A DNA stretch of 64,000 bases, taken from NCBI GenBank assembly GCA_016858145.1, contig JAEHOE010000056.1, positions 62,001 through 126,000 of the forward strand. Reading direction: 5' to 3'. Source of the DNA: Edaphochlamys debaryana (lineage: Eukaryota > Chlorophyta > Chlorophyceae > Chlamydomonadales). Numbering within the stretch: position 1 is the first letter of the stretch; each line of letters begins with the position of its first letter. The position numbers and the translations under genes were made by a program. The notes below the pieces were generated by a model, which was not told the DNA's origin, made no database searches, and saw only the letters and a program-made list of their open reading frames with translations. Below, in pieces: positions 47,739 to 59,284 of the stretch.

Positions 47739-49277
47739 ATGACACGCGGCAGGGAAGTCTACGAGGGCGAGGCGCCCGGGTAAGCCTCGGCACGGACTCC
47801 ATGCGTGTGCTCCTCCGCCCCCCGTCCCGCGTGCCCAGAACCCCGTCTCCCGCCCTCACCCCAGCGGCCCCGGCGGCGCCTTTAACATGCTCCGCTACCT
47901 GGGCAACTCGCGGCACATGTCCTCCGGCTTCGTGTCCTGCGCCGTGAAGGCCTTCACGGTGTCGGCCTGCTCGGCGGCGGTGTTTGGTGGGGGCTGGGGA
48001 CGGGGGCGGGGGCGGAGGGGGGGGCGCAGGCAGGCGGCAGGAAGCCCCTCGTGGGGGACGTCACGTGGCCACTCCGGCAGGGCAGGGAGCTCCCAGCGGT
48101 GCGGGGCCTGAGGCGCGGGGCCTGGGGCCGGGAGGGCCGCTGCGGCGCCCGCCGTGACGCCCTTCCCCCGCGCCCGGCCCCCTGGTCCGCAGGCACGTGC
48201 TCCTACATGCTGCTGGGGACGGCCCTGGGGCCCGTGCTGCCCTTCATGGTGGGGGGAGGGGGGGTTGGGAGGGGGTCAGGGAGAGGACGAGGTTAGGGGG
48301 GGATGGGGCAGCGGGGGAGGGGTGGGGTAGGGGGAGAGGGTGTGAAGCTAGGGGTGAGGATGGGGGGGGAGGGAGGAAGTGAAGGGGTTGGAGACGGCTC
48401 GGGGGCGTACCGGTAATCTGACATCGGCCGGTGTCAGCCCAACAAGCGGGAGCAAGACCGGTGCCGGGCATGCACGGCTGCACAGCGAGGGTGGCGAGGC
48501 CGGGCCCTCTACGCGCCAGTGAAGCCTCCACCCGCCCCACCCCCCTCTCCAACGCCAGGGCGGCGCTGCGTTCGGGTTCGTGGGGGGCCTGGTGCACCGT
48601 CAGCGCACCGACCTGTCCCAGGCCCGGCTCATGGCGGGGGCCTACCCCCGGGTCATCGAGCACCACCTGGGCCTGGTGGGGGGGGAGGGGGGACGGGGGG
48701 AGGGGGGGGAGCGGGCAGCGGCCGACCGTCAGGGGGGTTGGGCGTGGTGGCCTGCTACAAACCAGAGCTGGTGGGGGCCCTGGGGGCGAGGCAAGAGGAG
48801 GGACGGAGAGCAGGGCCGCAGTTGCCTCCTCACCCTCTTCCCTCAACCCCCTCACCCACCCACCCCCCAGGTGGAGCCCGGCGAGCTGCAGGGCCGCTCC
48901 CTGGAGGAGTGGTCGGGGGACATATGCTCCTCCCTCCGCAAGCAGGGGCTCATCGTGGCGGCGCTGTACTCGGCGGCCGACACCATTCAGCGCCTGCAGG
49001 TGGGGGGCGAGGGGGGGGAGGGGGAGGGGGAGCGCAGGGAGGAGCGACTGAGAGGGGTGGGGAGTGTGAAGGGCATGCGCTCCGGCGGTCCTCCCAGCAA
49101 TGACCCCAACAAGGGTGTGCCTGGCCACAGCCGACCCTGCACCACATTCTTCACCCTTTCCGTGCCTCCACCCTTCCCTTGCCCCCCCCATCGCCCCCCC
49201 CCCCCCAGGACGAGCAGGAGGAACGCATCGTGCAGGCCTACTACGCGGGGGCGGAGGGGGCGGGGGGGGACTCGTGA
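47739..49277 (+). CDS. Small conserved-looking membrane protein, unknown
   Basis: Six exons: 47739-47779, 47865-47986, 48193-48248, 48559-48675, 48871-48999, 49209-49277; all phases close (177 aa), which strongly supports the model. The family is not recognised. The N-terminus is MTRGREVYEGEAPGGPGGAF, then NMLRYLGNSRHMSSGF. Two hydrophobic segments follow: SCAVKAFTVSACSAAVFGTC and SYMLLGTALGPVLPFMGGAA running into FGFVGGL, rich in small residues and possibly pairing helices. The C-terminal half is soluble and helical: DLSQARLMAGAYPRVIEHHL, LEEWSGDICSSLRKQG, then ALYSAADTIQRLQDEQEERI. No signal peptide. Size and layout would suit an organelle membrane protein, but that is inference. Confidence 0.6.
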
Positions 49278-50180
49278 GGGCGGGGCTCGTAGGAAGGCCG
49301 GAGTGTGCGTATTAGGCGACAGGCAGCAGCATGGTCTGCTGCATCCAAGCCCCTCTACATCGGGAATGACGTCAAGCTGGGTCGGCGACCCGTGATGCGG
49401 AGTGGCAGAGAAGTCTGTGGCTGCGTGCGGGGTGGGGGCGGCGACCCAGGCCTGAGTGGCCGGGGCCGGTGTGGAGCAGCGGCTCGCGGGGGGGGGCTGC
49501 ACGGGTACTGCGCGGGCACTGGGTACTGACGGTAAGCACGCTAACAGCACCGTGGGCCGGGGTCGAGCGCTGGGCGCCTGCATCTGCGAGCGCCTGGGAC
49601 TGTAGATCTGCACGTGGGCATGCAGGGATCTGCATTGGACGAGCAGCTCGTGACCTGTACGCATGGCTGCTGTGATGGCCATTGTGATGTGGGTGAGGGG
49701 ATGAATGCAGAGCAACCTGATGGTTACTGTGATATCACTGGGTGAGGGGATGCTCGCACAGTAGCACTTATGGGCCTATCGGCTGGGGGGCCGGAAACCC
49801 CCGCAGTCCCTGACTCCTGACGTCCTGAGGCCGTATGTGCAACAACCAGATGGCCTTCGGCTGATGGAGGGGGCGGGGCATGGGCAATGGGGCATCCCTC
49901 CGGCGTCCGGCTGACCAGCTCATCCTCGGGTAGCTTTATGGCATAATGTGGCACCTGGCGCCGTACGCCGTACAATACGCCCGCCCACGGCCCCATGAGC
50001 AGACTTCAGGAGGGTGGCATGGCTGCTCAACTTGGCATGCATCGTGTGCCGTACGCCGCACCATTTTACCCGCGCCTGAGCGGGTGCGCCCCCACACGGC
50101 CTCGCATACATTGACAGCTTTCACCCTTCCTCAGTCCCCACTGGTCCCCACGTTCCCAGCGGCCCCCGCCTGCCCAACCC
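49278..50180. other. Intergenic, no gene supported
   Basis: About 0.9 kb between two plus-strand genes. Short overlapping frames only. It should hold the 3' UTR of the small membrane protein and the promoter of the CoA-binding gene. Confidence 0.45.
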
Positions 50181-51543
50181 ATGCGCGCTCTCCACCTGGG
50201 CGGCCGAGTCACCGGCGCACCCGCGAGAGTGCGCTCCGCGACCGCGCGACTCCTGCCAGCAGCGCCCTCGCGGCTCGCTCGCGCCATGCACACATCGCCA
50301 GCTGCCTCTAGCTCAGCAGCAGGAGCCGGAGCCGATGATGACTGGCGCAAGCGTATCGTGACCAGCGATGCCGAGGCCATCGCGCTCGCGGGCTCGTTCA
50401 AGGTGGTCGCGGTGCTGGGGATCAAGACGGAGCGGCACAGCGACCAGCCCGCCTTCTACGTGGCACAGGCGCTGCAGAGCGCAGGCGTAGAGGTGCGTGC
50501 ACGCACCGGGATGTTGCTGAGGCGGGGCGATTACCCGCCTCAGCCACCACTGCCTCCCTACTTCCGAGGGCCCAGCGACCGCCATCTCCACCCATGACCC
50601 CCCGGTCCGGTGGCCGGTGCGGGTCCTCCCAAAGGCTTAGATTGCCAGGCCTACGCAGTTGCGCTGCTCGTGCGCCTCGGCCCCGTCCTCCCCAGCCCCT
50701 CCCCCCATCCTCCCGCTCCCCTCCCCCCCCGGTGCCAGGTCATCCCCGTGCCCGTCTACTACCCCGACGTCACCGCCATCCTGGGCCGCCCCGTGGTGCG
50801 CAGCGTGGCGGCGGCGGCGGCGGCAGCGGGGGGGCCGGGGCGGGTGGACTGCGTGGACGTGTTCCGACGGCCGCAGGACGTGGAGGGGCACGTGCAGGTG
50901 GGGGGGAGGGAGACCCGGTCAGGCACATAGCGGAATCACACAGCAAAAAGGAGCCTCCTTCACACGCAGGAGTTTTGTGTGCCTGCAAGGGGGATGCCGG
51001 GTGTGGGGTGTCGGAGCCGGTGGGCGTGCGGGTGGGGGCCAGGCGCATGGAGGCGGGCGCATGCCGGGGGCCCGGCGCTGCGCTGGGCAGAGCGTTCTCA
51101 GCTCATACCCTCTGTCCCCTCCGCCCCACTTTACCCCATACCCCCCAGGACATTCTGTCCGCCCGGCCCCGCTGTGTGTGGCTGCAGTCCGGCATCCGCT
51201 GCCCCCCCGCGGAGGAGGCCTGGGCGCGGGCGGGCATCACCGTGGTGGCGGACAAGTGGGGGGGGGGGGAGGGGGGAGAAGCGGTGGGCAGGCGCAGGCC
51301 GGGTGCTGGCGTTGCGTGCCAGTCAGGCTTGGGTCGCGGGGGGGGGGGGGCAGATTGGAACGGGCCTCAGAAGCGTCCACGTGCCATGCAATGCGCATTG
51401 GTCCCCCCTTGCCAGCGCATCCCCACATTCTTCCCGCCGCAACTCCTTCCCCTCCCCTCCCCCCCCCTCACCTCCCCTCCCCCCCCAGGTGCCTCATGGT
51501 CCTGCACCGGGCGGCGCAGGTGGGGGAAGGCGCACGGCTGTGA
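50181..51543 (+). CDS. CoA-binding-domain protein (YccU-like), organelle-targeted
   Basis: Member of the CoA_binding_2 (Rossmann-type) family of small stand-alone proteins related to the nucleotide-binding domain of succinyl-CoA synthetase; the cellular role is poorly known. Four exons: 50181-50492, 50739-50897, 51149-51255, 51489-51543; phases close (210 aa). The first 40 residues are Arg/Ala/Ser-rich with no acidic residue (MRALHLGGRVTGAPARVRSA), a good mitochondrial presequence. A second Met (MHTSPAASSS, residue 36) may start a cytosolic form. Family motifs: FKVVAVLGIKTERHSDQPAF, YVAQALQSAGVEVIPVPVYY, ILGRPVVRSV, VDCVDVFRRPQDVEGHVQDI, RCVWLQSGIRCPPAEE and AGITVVADKCLMVLH. These follow the standard order, including the VDxVDVFR and WLQxGI signatures. 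An Ala insert sits after RSV. Confidence 0.88.
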
Positions 51544-52807
51544 GGCGCCGGGCGCGGCAGCCCCCGCCACGGCCCGCCGGGCCCTGCCCCTGGACCGGGC
51601 ACTGGGCCGGGCCCGCGGCCAGCCCCCAGCAGCGAAGGCGGGAGCCTGGCGGCAATTGGTTTGGAGCAGTGCGATACGTGAGCTATGGAGGGGCTTTGGG
51701 GGGCCCAAAGGGAAAGGCAGGGGCTGGCCTGCAGTCTCGGTCTGGGCTCCGGGGCCACTTGATGAGGCGCCAGGGGCCCATGGGGGGCGGCGCCGTAGCC
51801 TGCAGGCACAGGTGCCGGCCGCAGGGGGCCGGCCGTGTGCTGGGGTTGCGGCAGGAAGGAGCCGCACGTGTGTTGGTCCAAGCAGTGACAGGACCGCGAG
51901 CCGGAGAGCTCAGGGACGCCCCGCGTTGAGGGCCCCGGAACCAGTCGCTGGGCGGACCTGGGCGGACCCGGGCGGACCTGTTCGTTGGTTGCAGGCTCCG
52001 TGTACGTGGGCTCGTGGGGTCCCAGCTGTAGGCAACCGCAAACATGCTAGCCGGATGCAATGAATGTGGTGCGTGAAGTGTTCATGGGAGTGCGTGATCC
52101 AGGTGAAGGACGTTCCTAGCGGTAGCAGGGACTTGCTCGCATATCTGGCAAGTTGGTCGGCAAGCGCCGTGTAAGTGGGCGCACTTTGATCCCCCGCCGT
52201 AAAGCTGCTGCTACGGGTCGGCAGCACGCCGGTGCGTTTCCGCGACCTGCTCTAGGGCCGCACGGCCGGCGTGGCCCGACTGCCGGGGGCAGTCGTAGAG
52301 AGCGCGCGTAAATTGTACCGGAGAAATCGGTTATACTGTCGGCGGCACTTCTGCAGCATGTTTCCGTCCCGTTTCTGCACACAAGCATTCTTGTGCCCTC
52401 TGGCATCCCTTGGCGCGTAGTAGCTGATTGGCCCAGTATACGGTTGCCTCTACGAAGGTGACACGCGAACTTCGAGCCGGCTCGTCGTAGGGCCCAGATT
52501 ATCCCCCGATCGAATACTAGAACACACCTACACATAGCGGCCTCGACAAACGAGTGCACAGTGACCACGTTCGGAGTGTCCTGGCCTGAGACGTGCATAT
52601 ATCGCCTGTTTAACGCATTATACGAGCCTAGAGCCGAAAGCACATACTGCCCACAATGCTCTGAACTGGCCCGCAAATCAGGGAACGCTACCCTTGCGCA
52701 ACGGGGCTCGGCGCTTCCGAGTTCGAACCGCCAGCCCGCAGCAGGCGGTTGCTGTGACACCGCACGTGTAGAACGCATAGGTGCACAGCTTAGAGTACAG
52801 CGCAGCT
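51544..52807. other. Intergenic upstream of cytochrome b561 gene
   Basis: About 1.26 kb. The second half has markedly lower GC. A minus-strand frame of 220 aa (52116-52778) of mixed composition is present but lacks any recognised domain. A GTTCGAAC sequence near 52722 resembles a tRNA T-loop, but no cloverleaf folds around it. Confidence 0.4.
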
Positions 52808-55800
52808 ATGGCGCAGGCACGGCGCTTGCGCGGTGGACGACCAGCCCAATGCTTCGGCTTCCTCGCGGCGGTGCTTTTGGCGCAGCGCCTTGGGCAACAA
52901 GTAGAAGCTTATCCTCAACTGTACTATGACCCTGTGGCCGCTGAGGAATATGGGATTTTGTGGCCTGCGGTGACTTGCACTCAGCATCCCACTGAGCCGC
53001 TGACCGGCGATGCGGCAGCATTTGCTATTCCTGGTCACGGCGAGGCCATCCTGGCGAACAGGTGCGCGCGACTGGAGCTTCGCGATTCTCGGCATCTGAG
53101 ACTCGCGCCCTCGCCTTGCTCGCCAGCGCCATTGCACCACCGCGATGGATAGCTAGCTCGCACTGGGTCGCGCCTCGCGCTCGTCCAGCGACAACCGGTT
53201 TTGCTTGCCAGACACACATCCCCGCACCTTCCCCCCAACCCCGCCCCCAACCCCACCTACGCCCCGTCCCAATACAGCGCCATGATTTCCTTTGCCTTCA
53301 TGACCGCCGCTGGGGCGTCTACCACGGTCATCTGCCCGGGCGTGCAGCAGAAGGTGCAGGTGCGTCAAGCCCCGAAGAGCCACGGGCCGAAGGTGTTGAG
53401 CCTGCAAGCATGGGAGCCCGCGCATTTCGTCCTTCAATCCCGAGCATACCCGCCCCCGTCATACACCCCGTCCAGGTCAGCTTCACACTCAATGGCGCGC
53501 CGGCGCGCTCACTGGCGCTGCTCACCGCCAGCCCCGCCACCGCCGCCACCTTCGTCAACGCCACAGCCGGCTGGTGAGGGTCCTTTCATACGCAGCGCCG
53601 GGGGGCGGCATGGGGCCTGGCGCGCAGCACGAGACACCCCGCGCCTCAGACCCACACAGTCCACCGCCGTCGCTCTCCGCCTCTGCGCCTCTTTCCACTG
53701 TACGCCCCCTCCTCCCCGCCCTGCCTCCGCCCCCTCCCAGCACCAACCGGGTGGACATGGGCGGCTCGCGCTCCCTCAGCTCCCCCACCTCCTTCACCCC
53801 CGTCTTCACCACCGCATGCTCGGCGGCAGGTGGGCGCAGGGGCCGGGCGGGGCGGGGCCACCCCGTGGGCTGCGGGCGAGCCGCGTGCGCCCGGGCGGCG
53901 GCCCCAGCCCGCGCTGGCCGACAGGGCGGGATTATTATAGACAACGGGGCGTGGTGCCGCGGTGTTTGGCGTCGCATGATGTTGGGCGGGGCGACAGGGC
54001 GGGAGCTGGGCACTGGGGGCCCTGGGGGCAGAGGGCGGCCTGGGGGCCTTGGACTGCGGGTGCATCTGGCCACACGCTCCCACCGCTCCGGGTTCCTCCT
54101 GACAGCGCTGTCTGGCCTCTCCCCCCCCTCCTTCACCCCCCAGGCCAGGAGGTGCAGTTCTTCATGACTGCCAGCTCGAACATTGACAAAGGCCGCTGGC
54201 ACCAGGCCGCGGCCACCTTCACGGTGCCGGGCCCGGGGGCGCCGGAGCTGGCGGTGGGGGGCGCGTGCGAGGCGTCGAGGGCGGCATGTGAGCGGGGGGG
54301 GGGGGGCGTGTGTGGGTTGGATAACAGGTGACGGGGGAGGGGAGGGGTGAGTGCATGGCACGGAGCACTGCGTTGCGGGCAGCCGAGGGGCGTAGCTGGC
54401 AGCCGAGGGCCCCGGGAGGGACTGCACGCGTGACGCCAGGGGGGCCAAGGCAGGGTGGAGGGCTCCAGGCAGGGAGCCGCAGTAAGTGCTGCGAAGCGGG
54501 GGGCGATTGGCTGACCCGACGGCCGTGTTCCCCTCGCAGGCCCAGAGCTGGCGGTGTCGAGCCCCCCTCCTCCTCTTGCGCCCAGCCCACCCCCGCCACC
54601 CAGCCCTCCCCCCCCTCCCAGCCCGCCCCCGCCGCCCAGCCCGTCCCCGCCGCCCAGCCCACCTCCAAGCCTCTGGCCGCGGCCCCCGCCCTCCCCGCCG
54701 CTGCCCCCGTCGCCCCCGCCGCCCTCGCCGCCCCCGCCACCCCCTCCAAGCCCCCCGCCCTCCCCGCCGCCTCCTTCCCCCCCGCCGCCCCCTCCGCCTC
54801 CCTCCCCGCCGCCTCCCTCCCCCCCTCCCACCACCGTGCAGCCGGACACCACGGCCGCCTCGCCGCCCCCGGTGAGGCCCCGGCAGGCAGCGCAAGGGGA
54901 GGCAGCCGGGGGGCAGCGACAGGGCCTGGGGGATGAGGGCGAGGAGGAGGAGGAGGGGTGTCAGAGGGTAGCGGAGGGGCGCCGGGGTAGCTTGGGGTCC
55001 CGGGAGCCCCCGCCGTTGCTTGGCGGCGTGTGGTCGTGATGCTGCAGAAGGGATCCCGGGGACTAGCGGCGTCCATGCGACCTTGGCCCCTCACACGTGC
55101 CGCCCCGTCCTCCCCTGCAGGCCGCCACGCCTACCCCGGCCCCCGCGGGCGCCTGCACGCCCTCGCCCCTGGGCTACCAGTGCACCTCGGTGCAGGTGGG
55201 GGCACATGCGGATGACATCCGAGGTTTGGGGAGCGCTTGAGAGGCTTGCCTTCTAGAACCTTCTGACCCTCCCCCCCTCCCCCCAGGGCAAGGTGACTCT
55301 CCACTGGTCCATCAACACGGCCTCCGCCCCCTCGGGACCCAGCAACCCCTGCAACCTGGCGGCGCCCCGGGTGCTCACGGTGAGGGGGGGAGGAGGGAGG
55401 GGGAGGAGAGGGCAGGAATAGGGGGATGTGGGGAAAGGTCGGCATCGGCTATTGAGCTCACCAGCCTGTCCTTGACCTCTGTCCCCCCCCCCTCAGTCCG
55501 ATGTGCTCAGCTCCAAGGGCGTCCTCCACATGGCGGTGCAGGGGGACATGGGAGGTGAGGGGGGCGGGGGGGGGGGGATGTCGGGGATGGGAAAGCGGTT
55601 GGTGGGAGGGATGCAGGGATGGGCAAGGCAGCGCCGTGGGCTCTCAGCAGACCCGCCCTGCAGCCCCTCGGCTCATGGGGCCCTGGAGGGCGGCAAGAGC
55701 TGCAACCCAACCACCACCACCACTACCACGATGGACGCGCCTCGGATAGCCCTTGCCTCGCCGGCACTCATCCCTCCCCATCATCACCCACTTCCCCCCC

Positions 55801-57864
55801 CCCCCAGGCTACGTGTCTGTGGGCTTCGCCGGCACCAGCGGCCAGATGACCAACAGCGACATCGTGCTGGGCTGGACCACGGCCGCGGGGCAGGCGGACG
55901 TGCGCGCCTTCCACGCAGACGTGAGGAGCGGCAGGGCGTCGGGGGGGGGGGAATGGAGGATGCGGGGCACAGGGGCGCGGCTTGGGGCCCTCCCGCTCCC
56001 TCCCTGGGAGGAGGGGCTTGAAGGATGGGCTGAGTCGGGCCACATGCGGGCCAGGCGGGGCATGGGGGTCCCCGCCTCGTGCGAGGCCGCACTCATCCCA
56101 GCGCCTTCCCCGCCGTGCGCCCCTCAGGATACCGAGCTGACGGACGCCAACGCCCGCACCGGCGATGCTGACTGGTCGTTCGACAAGGCGGTGGTGACTA
56201 ATGGCGCCGTGACCACGCTGTGCTTCAGCCGGCTGCTGCAGGAGCCGCGGGCCACCGCCAGCCCCGACCTCAGGGCGCAGGTCGGCATGGCAACCGGCGG
56301 ATCGGCGGCCACCAGCCGGCGGCGGCTCGCGCAGACGCCCACCGGTAAGCCACCTGCCCGTCCTCGCCCCAACTCCTGCCTCGTCATTTTCGCCTCCGCA
56401 TCCCCCACCTCAATGCCCCACCCCTGATCCCCCTCCCCCTGCCGCCTCCCTCCCTCCCCCCCTGCCCCCCCAGGCTCCCCCATCCCCTTCATCTGGGCGG
56501 TGGCCTCCTGGGACCGCCTGCAGGAGCACCGCCCCGGGGACTACGGCGCCTTCGAGCTGGACGCGGCCTCGGGGGGCGCCACGGCGGTCGACAGCGCCGG
56601 CAGCAAGAAGCACTGGATCAACGCGCACGGGGCGCTCATGGCGGTGGCGTGGTGCTTCCTGCTGCCGCTGGGCTCCACCATCCCAGCGCACAGGTGAGGA
56701 GAATGGGGTGTTGGGGGGCAGCGGGGCGCTTGCCCGGTCGGGCCTGGTTCGCGGGGCGCATGCGGTCCGGCCCTGCACGCACCAGCAGGGCCAGCTGGCC
56801 GGACACATGACACATGCACATACAGTGCCCACCAGGCGGTTCGCTGAGCTCGCACTCCCCGGCGATGCCCCCTCTCCCCCCCAGGTGGCTGCCCGGTCTG
56901 CCCAAGATGGTCATGAACAAGGCCCTGTGGTTTTGGCTGCACATCACCTGCCAGCTGGTGGGCTTCGCGCTCTTCCTCACCTCGTTCATCATCGCCGTGG
57001 TCAAGTTCGATGAGCCCAAGAAGAGCGACGAGCTGCGCTACACGCACGCGGTCATGGGGTGAGCCGGGGGCGGGGCGCCGTGGGGGCAGGAGGACGAGGG
57101 GGCGTACCTGGTGGGGCGGGGTCCGCCGCCCGAGGCGCCGTGCGACAGCGGCCAATGTCGCACGCTGATCCCTCCCTCCCCCCCTCCCCCCCCCTGTCAG
57201 GTACATCATGTGCGGCATGGCCTGCATGCAGATCCTCATCGCCCAGGTCCGCCCCGACCCCGGCACGCCCAAGCGCGTGTGGCTGTGGAACCCCTTCCAC
57301 CTCACCTGGGGCCGCCTCACGCTCATGCTGGGCGTGGCCACCTGCTTCGTGGGCGTGGCCGTGCAGTCGCTGACCATCGGCGGCTCCCTGGTGTCCTGGT
57401 ACGTGCCCCTGGCCGTGGTCCTGGCGCTCATCTACCTGGCCGACTGCTTCCTGCGGGACCTGCGCTCGCGGGACAAGGACCGGGAGCTGCACGAGATGCG
57501 CTCGCGCCGCCTGGACCCCAACGACCCCGCCATCAAGGCGGCGCTGGCGGCCGCCGCCTCCAACCCCGACCTCTTTGGCTCGCACTACACGGTGGGGGTG
57601 CCGCCCGACTACACGCACCCGGGCGCCGCCTCCATGCGCATGGCCTCGGGCATCGGCGGCTCGGGCATCCACACCACGGGCGGGGCGGGCACGGGCACGG
57701 GCGGCTCCATCAGCTCCCAGAGCGCCGACGGGGACTCGGCGCCCACGTCCCGGGGGGCCAAGGCGCTGCGCATGGCCTCGGGGGCGGCCGGCAGCAGCGG
57801 CAGCGGCAACGGCAGCTCCACGGTGACGCCGCACGACGTCAAGCTGCAGGCGAGGGCGAGGTAG
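52808..57864 (+). CDS. DOMON-cytochrome b561 protein (CYBDOM) with Pro-rich linker
   Basis: Transmembrane redox proteins of this type pass electrons, typically from ascorbate, through two b hemes to an extracellular DOMON domain. Fourteen exons: 52808-53061, 53278-53359, 53476-53573, 53741-53829, 54144-54287, 54540-54871, 55121-55195, 55287-55379, 55497-55554, 55808-55920, 56128-56344, 56474-56693, 56885-57058, 57201-57864; phases close (870 aa). A signal peptide (QCFGFLAAVLLAQRLGQQVE) precedes an unassigned Cys-containing beta-rich region (exons 1-5). Then comes an SPPPP linker of about 90 residues (exon 6), and a DOMON domain (exons 7-11: KVTLHWSINTA, YVSVGFAGTSGQM, SDIVLGWTTA). The b561 core has four candidate heme His: NAHGALMAVAW, FWLHITCQLV, RYTHAVMGYI, NPFHLTWGRL. 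The tail is Gly/Ser/Ala-rich and cytosolic. The first region might be a Reeler-like domain; not settled. Confidence 0.9.
54550..54838 (+). repeat. Pro-rich (SPPPP)n coding repeat
   Basis: A C-rich, T/G-punctuated tract encodes repeated SPPPPP, SPPP and PPSP units, as in hydroxyproline-rich glycoproteins of volvocine and other green-algal walls. It separates the N-terminal region from the DOMON domain of the cytochrome b561 protein and is probably O-glycosylated (inference). Confidence 0.9.
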
Positions 57865-59284
57865 GCGCAGGCGCGGTGCGCCTGTGCGGCCGCCGCCCTT
57901 GGGGGCCGGGAGCTGAGGGCTGGGAACCGCAGCCCCGCAGGCACTCGAGGCGGCCCGCGAGCCCCGGCCCGATTTGCGTTGGCAGGGGGGCGCGACCGCA
58001 GCAATGCATGCGGGCAGCGCCCGCTGCAACCCCGGCTACACCGCCAGACGCGTGCGCCGGCTTAAAAACTTAATGGCAATGAGATGGGTGTGTGCCGCAG
58101 CAGTCACGGAACTGCCGGCAGCGCTGCATGGATGGGGGTTTAGGTTGTAGCTCCTCGGGTGTGCGTAGGGCGCGAGGCAGACCCATTTGGTGGGTGCGAT
58201 GCATGGGGCTCAACTGTGGTACTGGGTGGCGTGGGTGCATGGATGGCTGGCGTGCTTGGCGGCACGGTGCTTGCTCGTGCTTGTACTGTATGGAGATTGG
58301 GAGACTGGTGATGGGAGGTGTGTTAGGGTTCGCTCGGCCGCGGGAGCTTACGGCGTCCTAGTGAGGCGGTTGGCATTACAGCGGTGCCCGTTACATAGGC
58401 GGCGGCTTGGGTTTATTGAGTGGACGGTAGGCAGCGTGAGGGACCGTGGCCGTTGGGCCGCGTGAGCCGTGTCCTTGCGCTGTGCCTAACCATACTTCTA
58501 CGCCGTGCACATAGTCAACGTCTGTGGCAGACTAACCGATTCTTCTCTGAAAACTGAGCTAGCTAGCTCCTTTGCGATTCCTTGTTACGGGCTCCCTGAT
58601 TCTGGGGCTTCAGCCCGGTCGCCTGTCCCGTTTTATGGGTTGGCAAATTCTTGCGCCCTCACGCTGTGGTAGGGATGTCCAACCAACACATCCGGGTTGG
58701 GATCTTCAGGCTGGCTTGGGGGAAAGGTTGAGGTTGTTAGAAGGGCTCCGGCCAATGAACTCTGCTTGTCAGGGGATCCGGCGGTCCAAGCTCGGTCGTG
58801 GTCTCTCGATTCCTTGCAAGGGCAGGGTCCATGTCCTCCACTTACTAGCTCGTCCAACCCTCTGCAGGCCCGATGGAGTTACGGCTAACGCCAACGCCCA
58901 AGCCGAACAGGGCAGCACCACAGCAGACAGCAGCAACACGTCCCCCTGCAGCCTCGGGCAGCTGGGGGATGTATACGGTAGCTGCATCAGCCATCGGGCA
59001 CTACCAACATACTGCTGAAGCATGATAGCTGCGACTCCTCCCGGACACTTGGTATATTCCTGCCACTAGCGCCCATTCCCTCCACACGTGTGGTAGGAGC
59101 GTCATGTGCCTGCTCACGCAAGGGCTCGCGGCTAGACCGGAGCACCCTGCCTTCGTGCAATGTCCAGACCAACATGCCTCGGCCCTCGAGCCCTGTCACG
59201 CCCCTTGACACCACCTCACACACGTATCGTCAAGCACGCGTGCCGCCTACATCCGCACCCCAACCCCCTGCCACCCCCTCTCCC
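57865..59284. other. Tail-to-tail intergenic region, CYBDOM / PDCD2
   Basis: About 1.4 kb between converging stop codons, holding both 3' UTRs. GC is lower than in the genes, and T-rich stretches appear from 58150 on. No coding exon, tRNA or repeat array is supported. Confidence 0.5.

Noticed and set aside
52700..52760. Possible tRNA T-loop (GTTCGAAC)
   Set aside because: Flanking bases do not form a T-stem, and no acceptor or anticodon stem is present.
52116..52778. 220-aa minus-strand frame of mixed composition
   Set aside because: It lies in lower-GC DNA just upstream of the cytochrome b561 gene, has no recognised domain or conserved motif, and no splice pattern.
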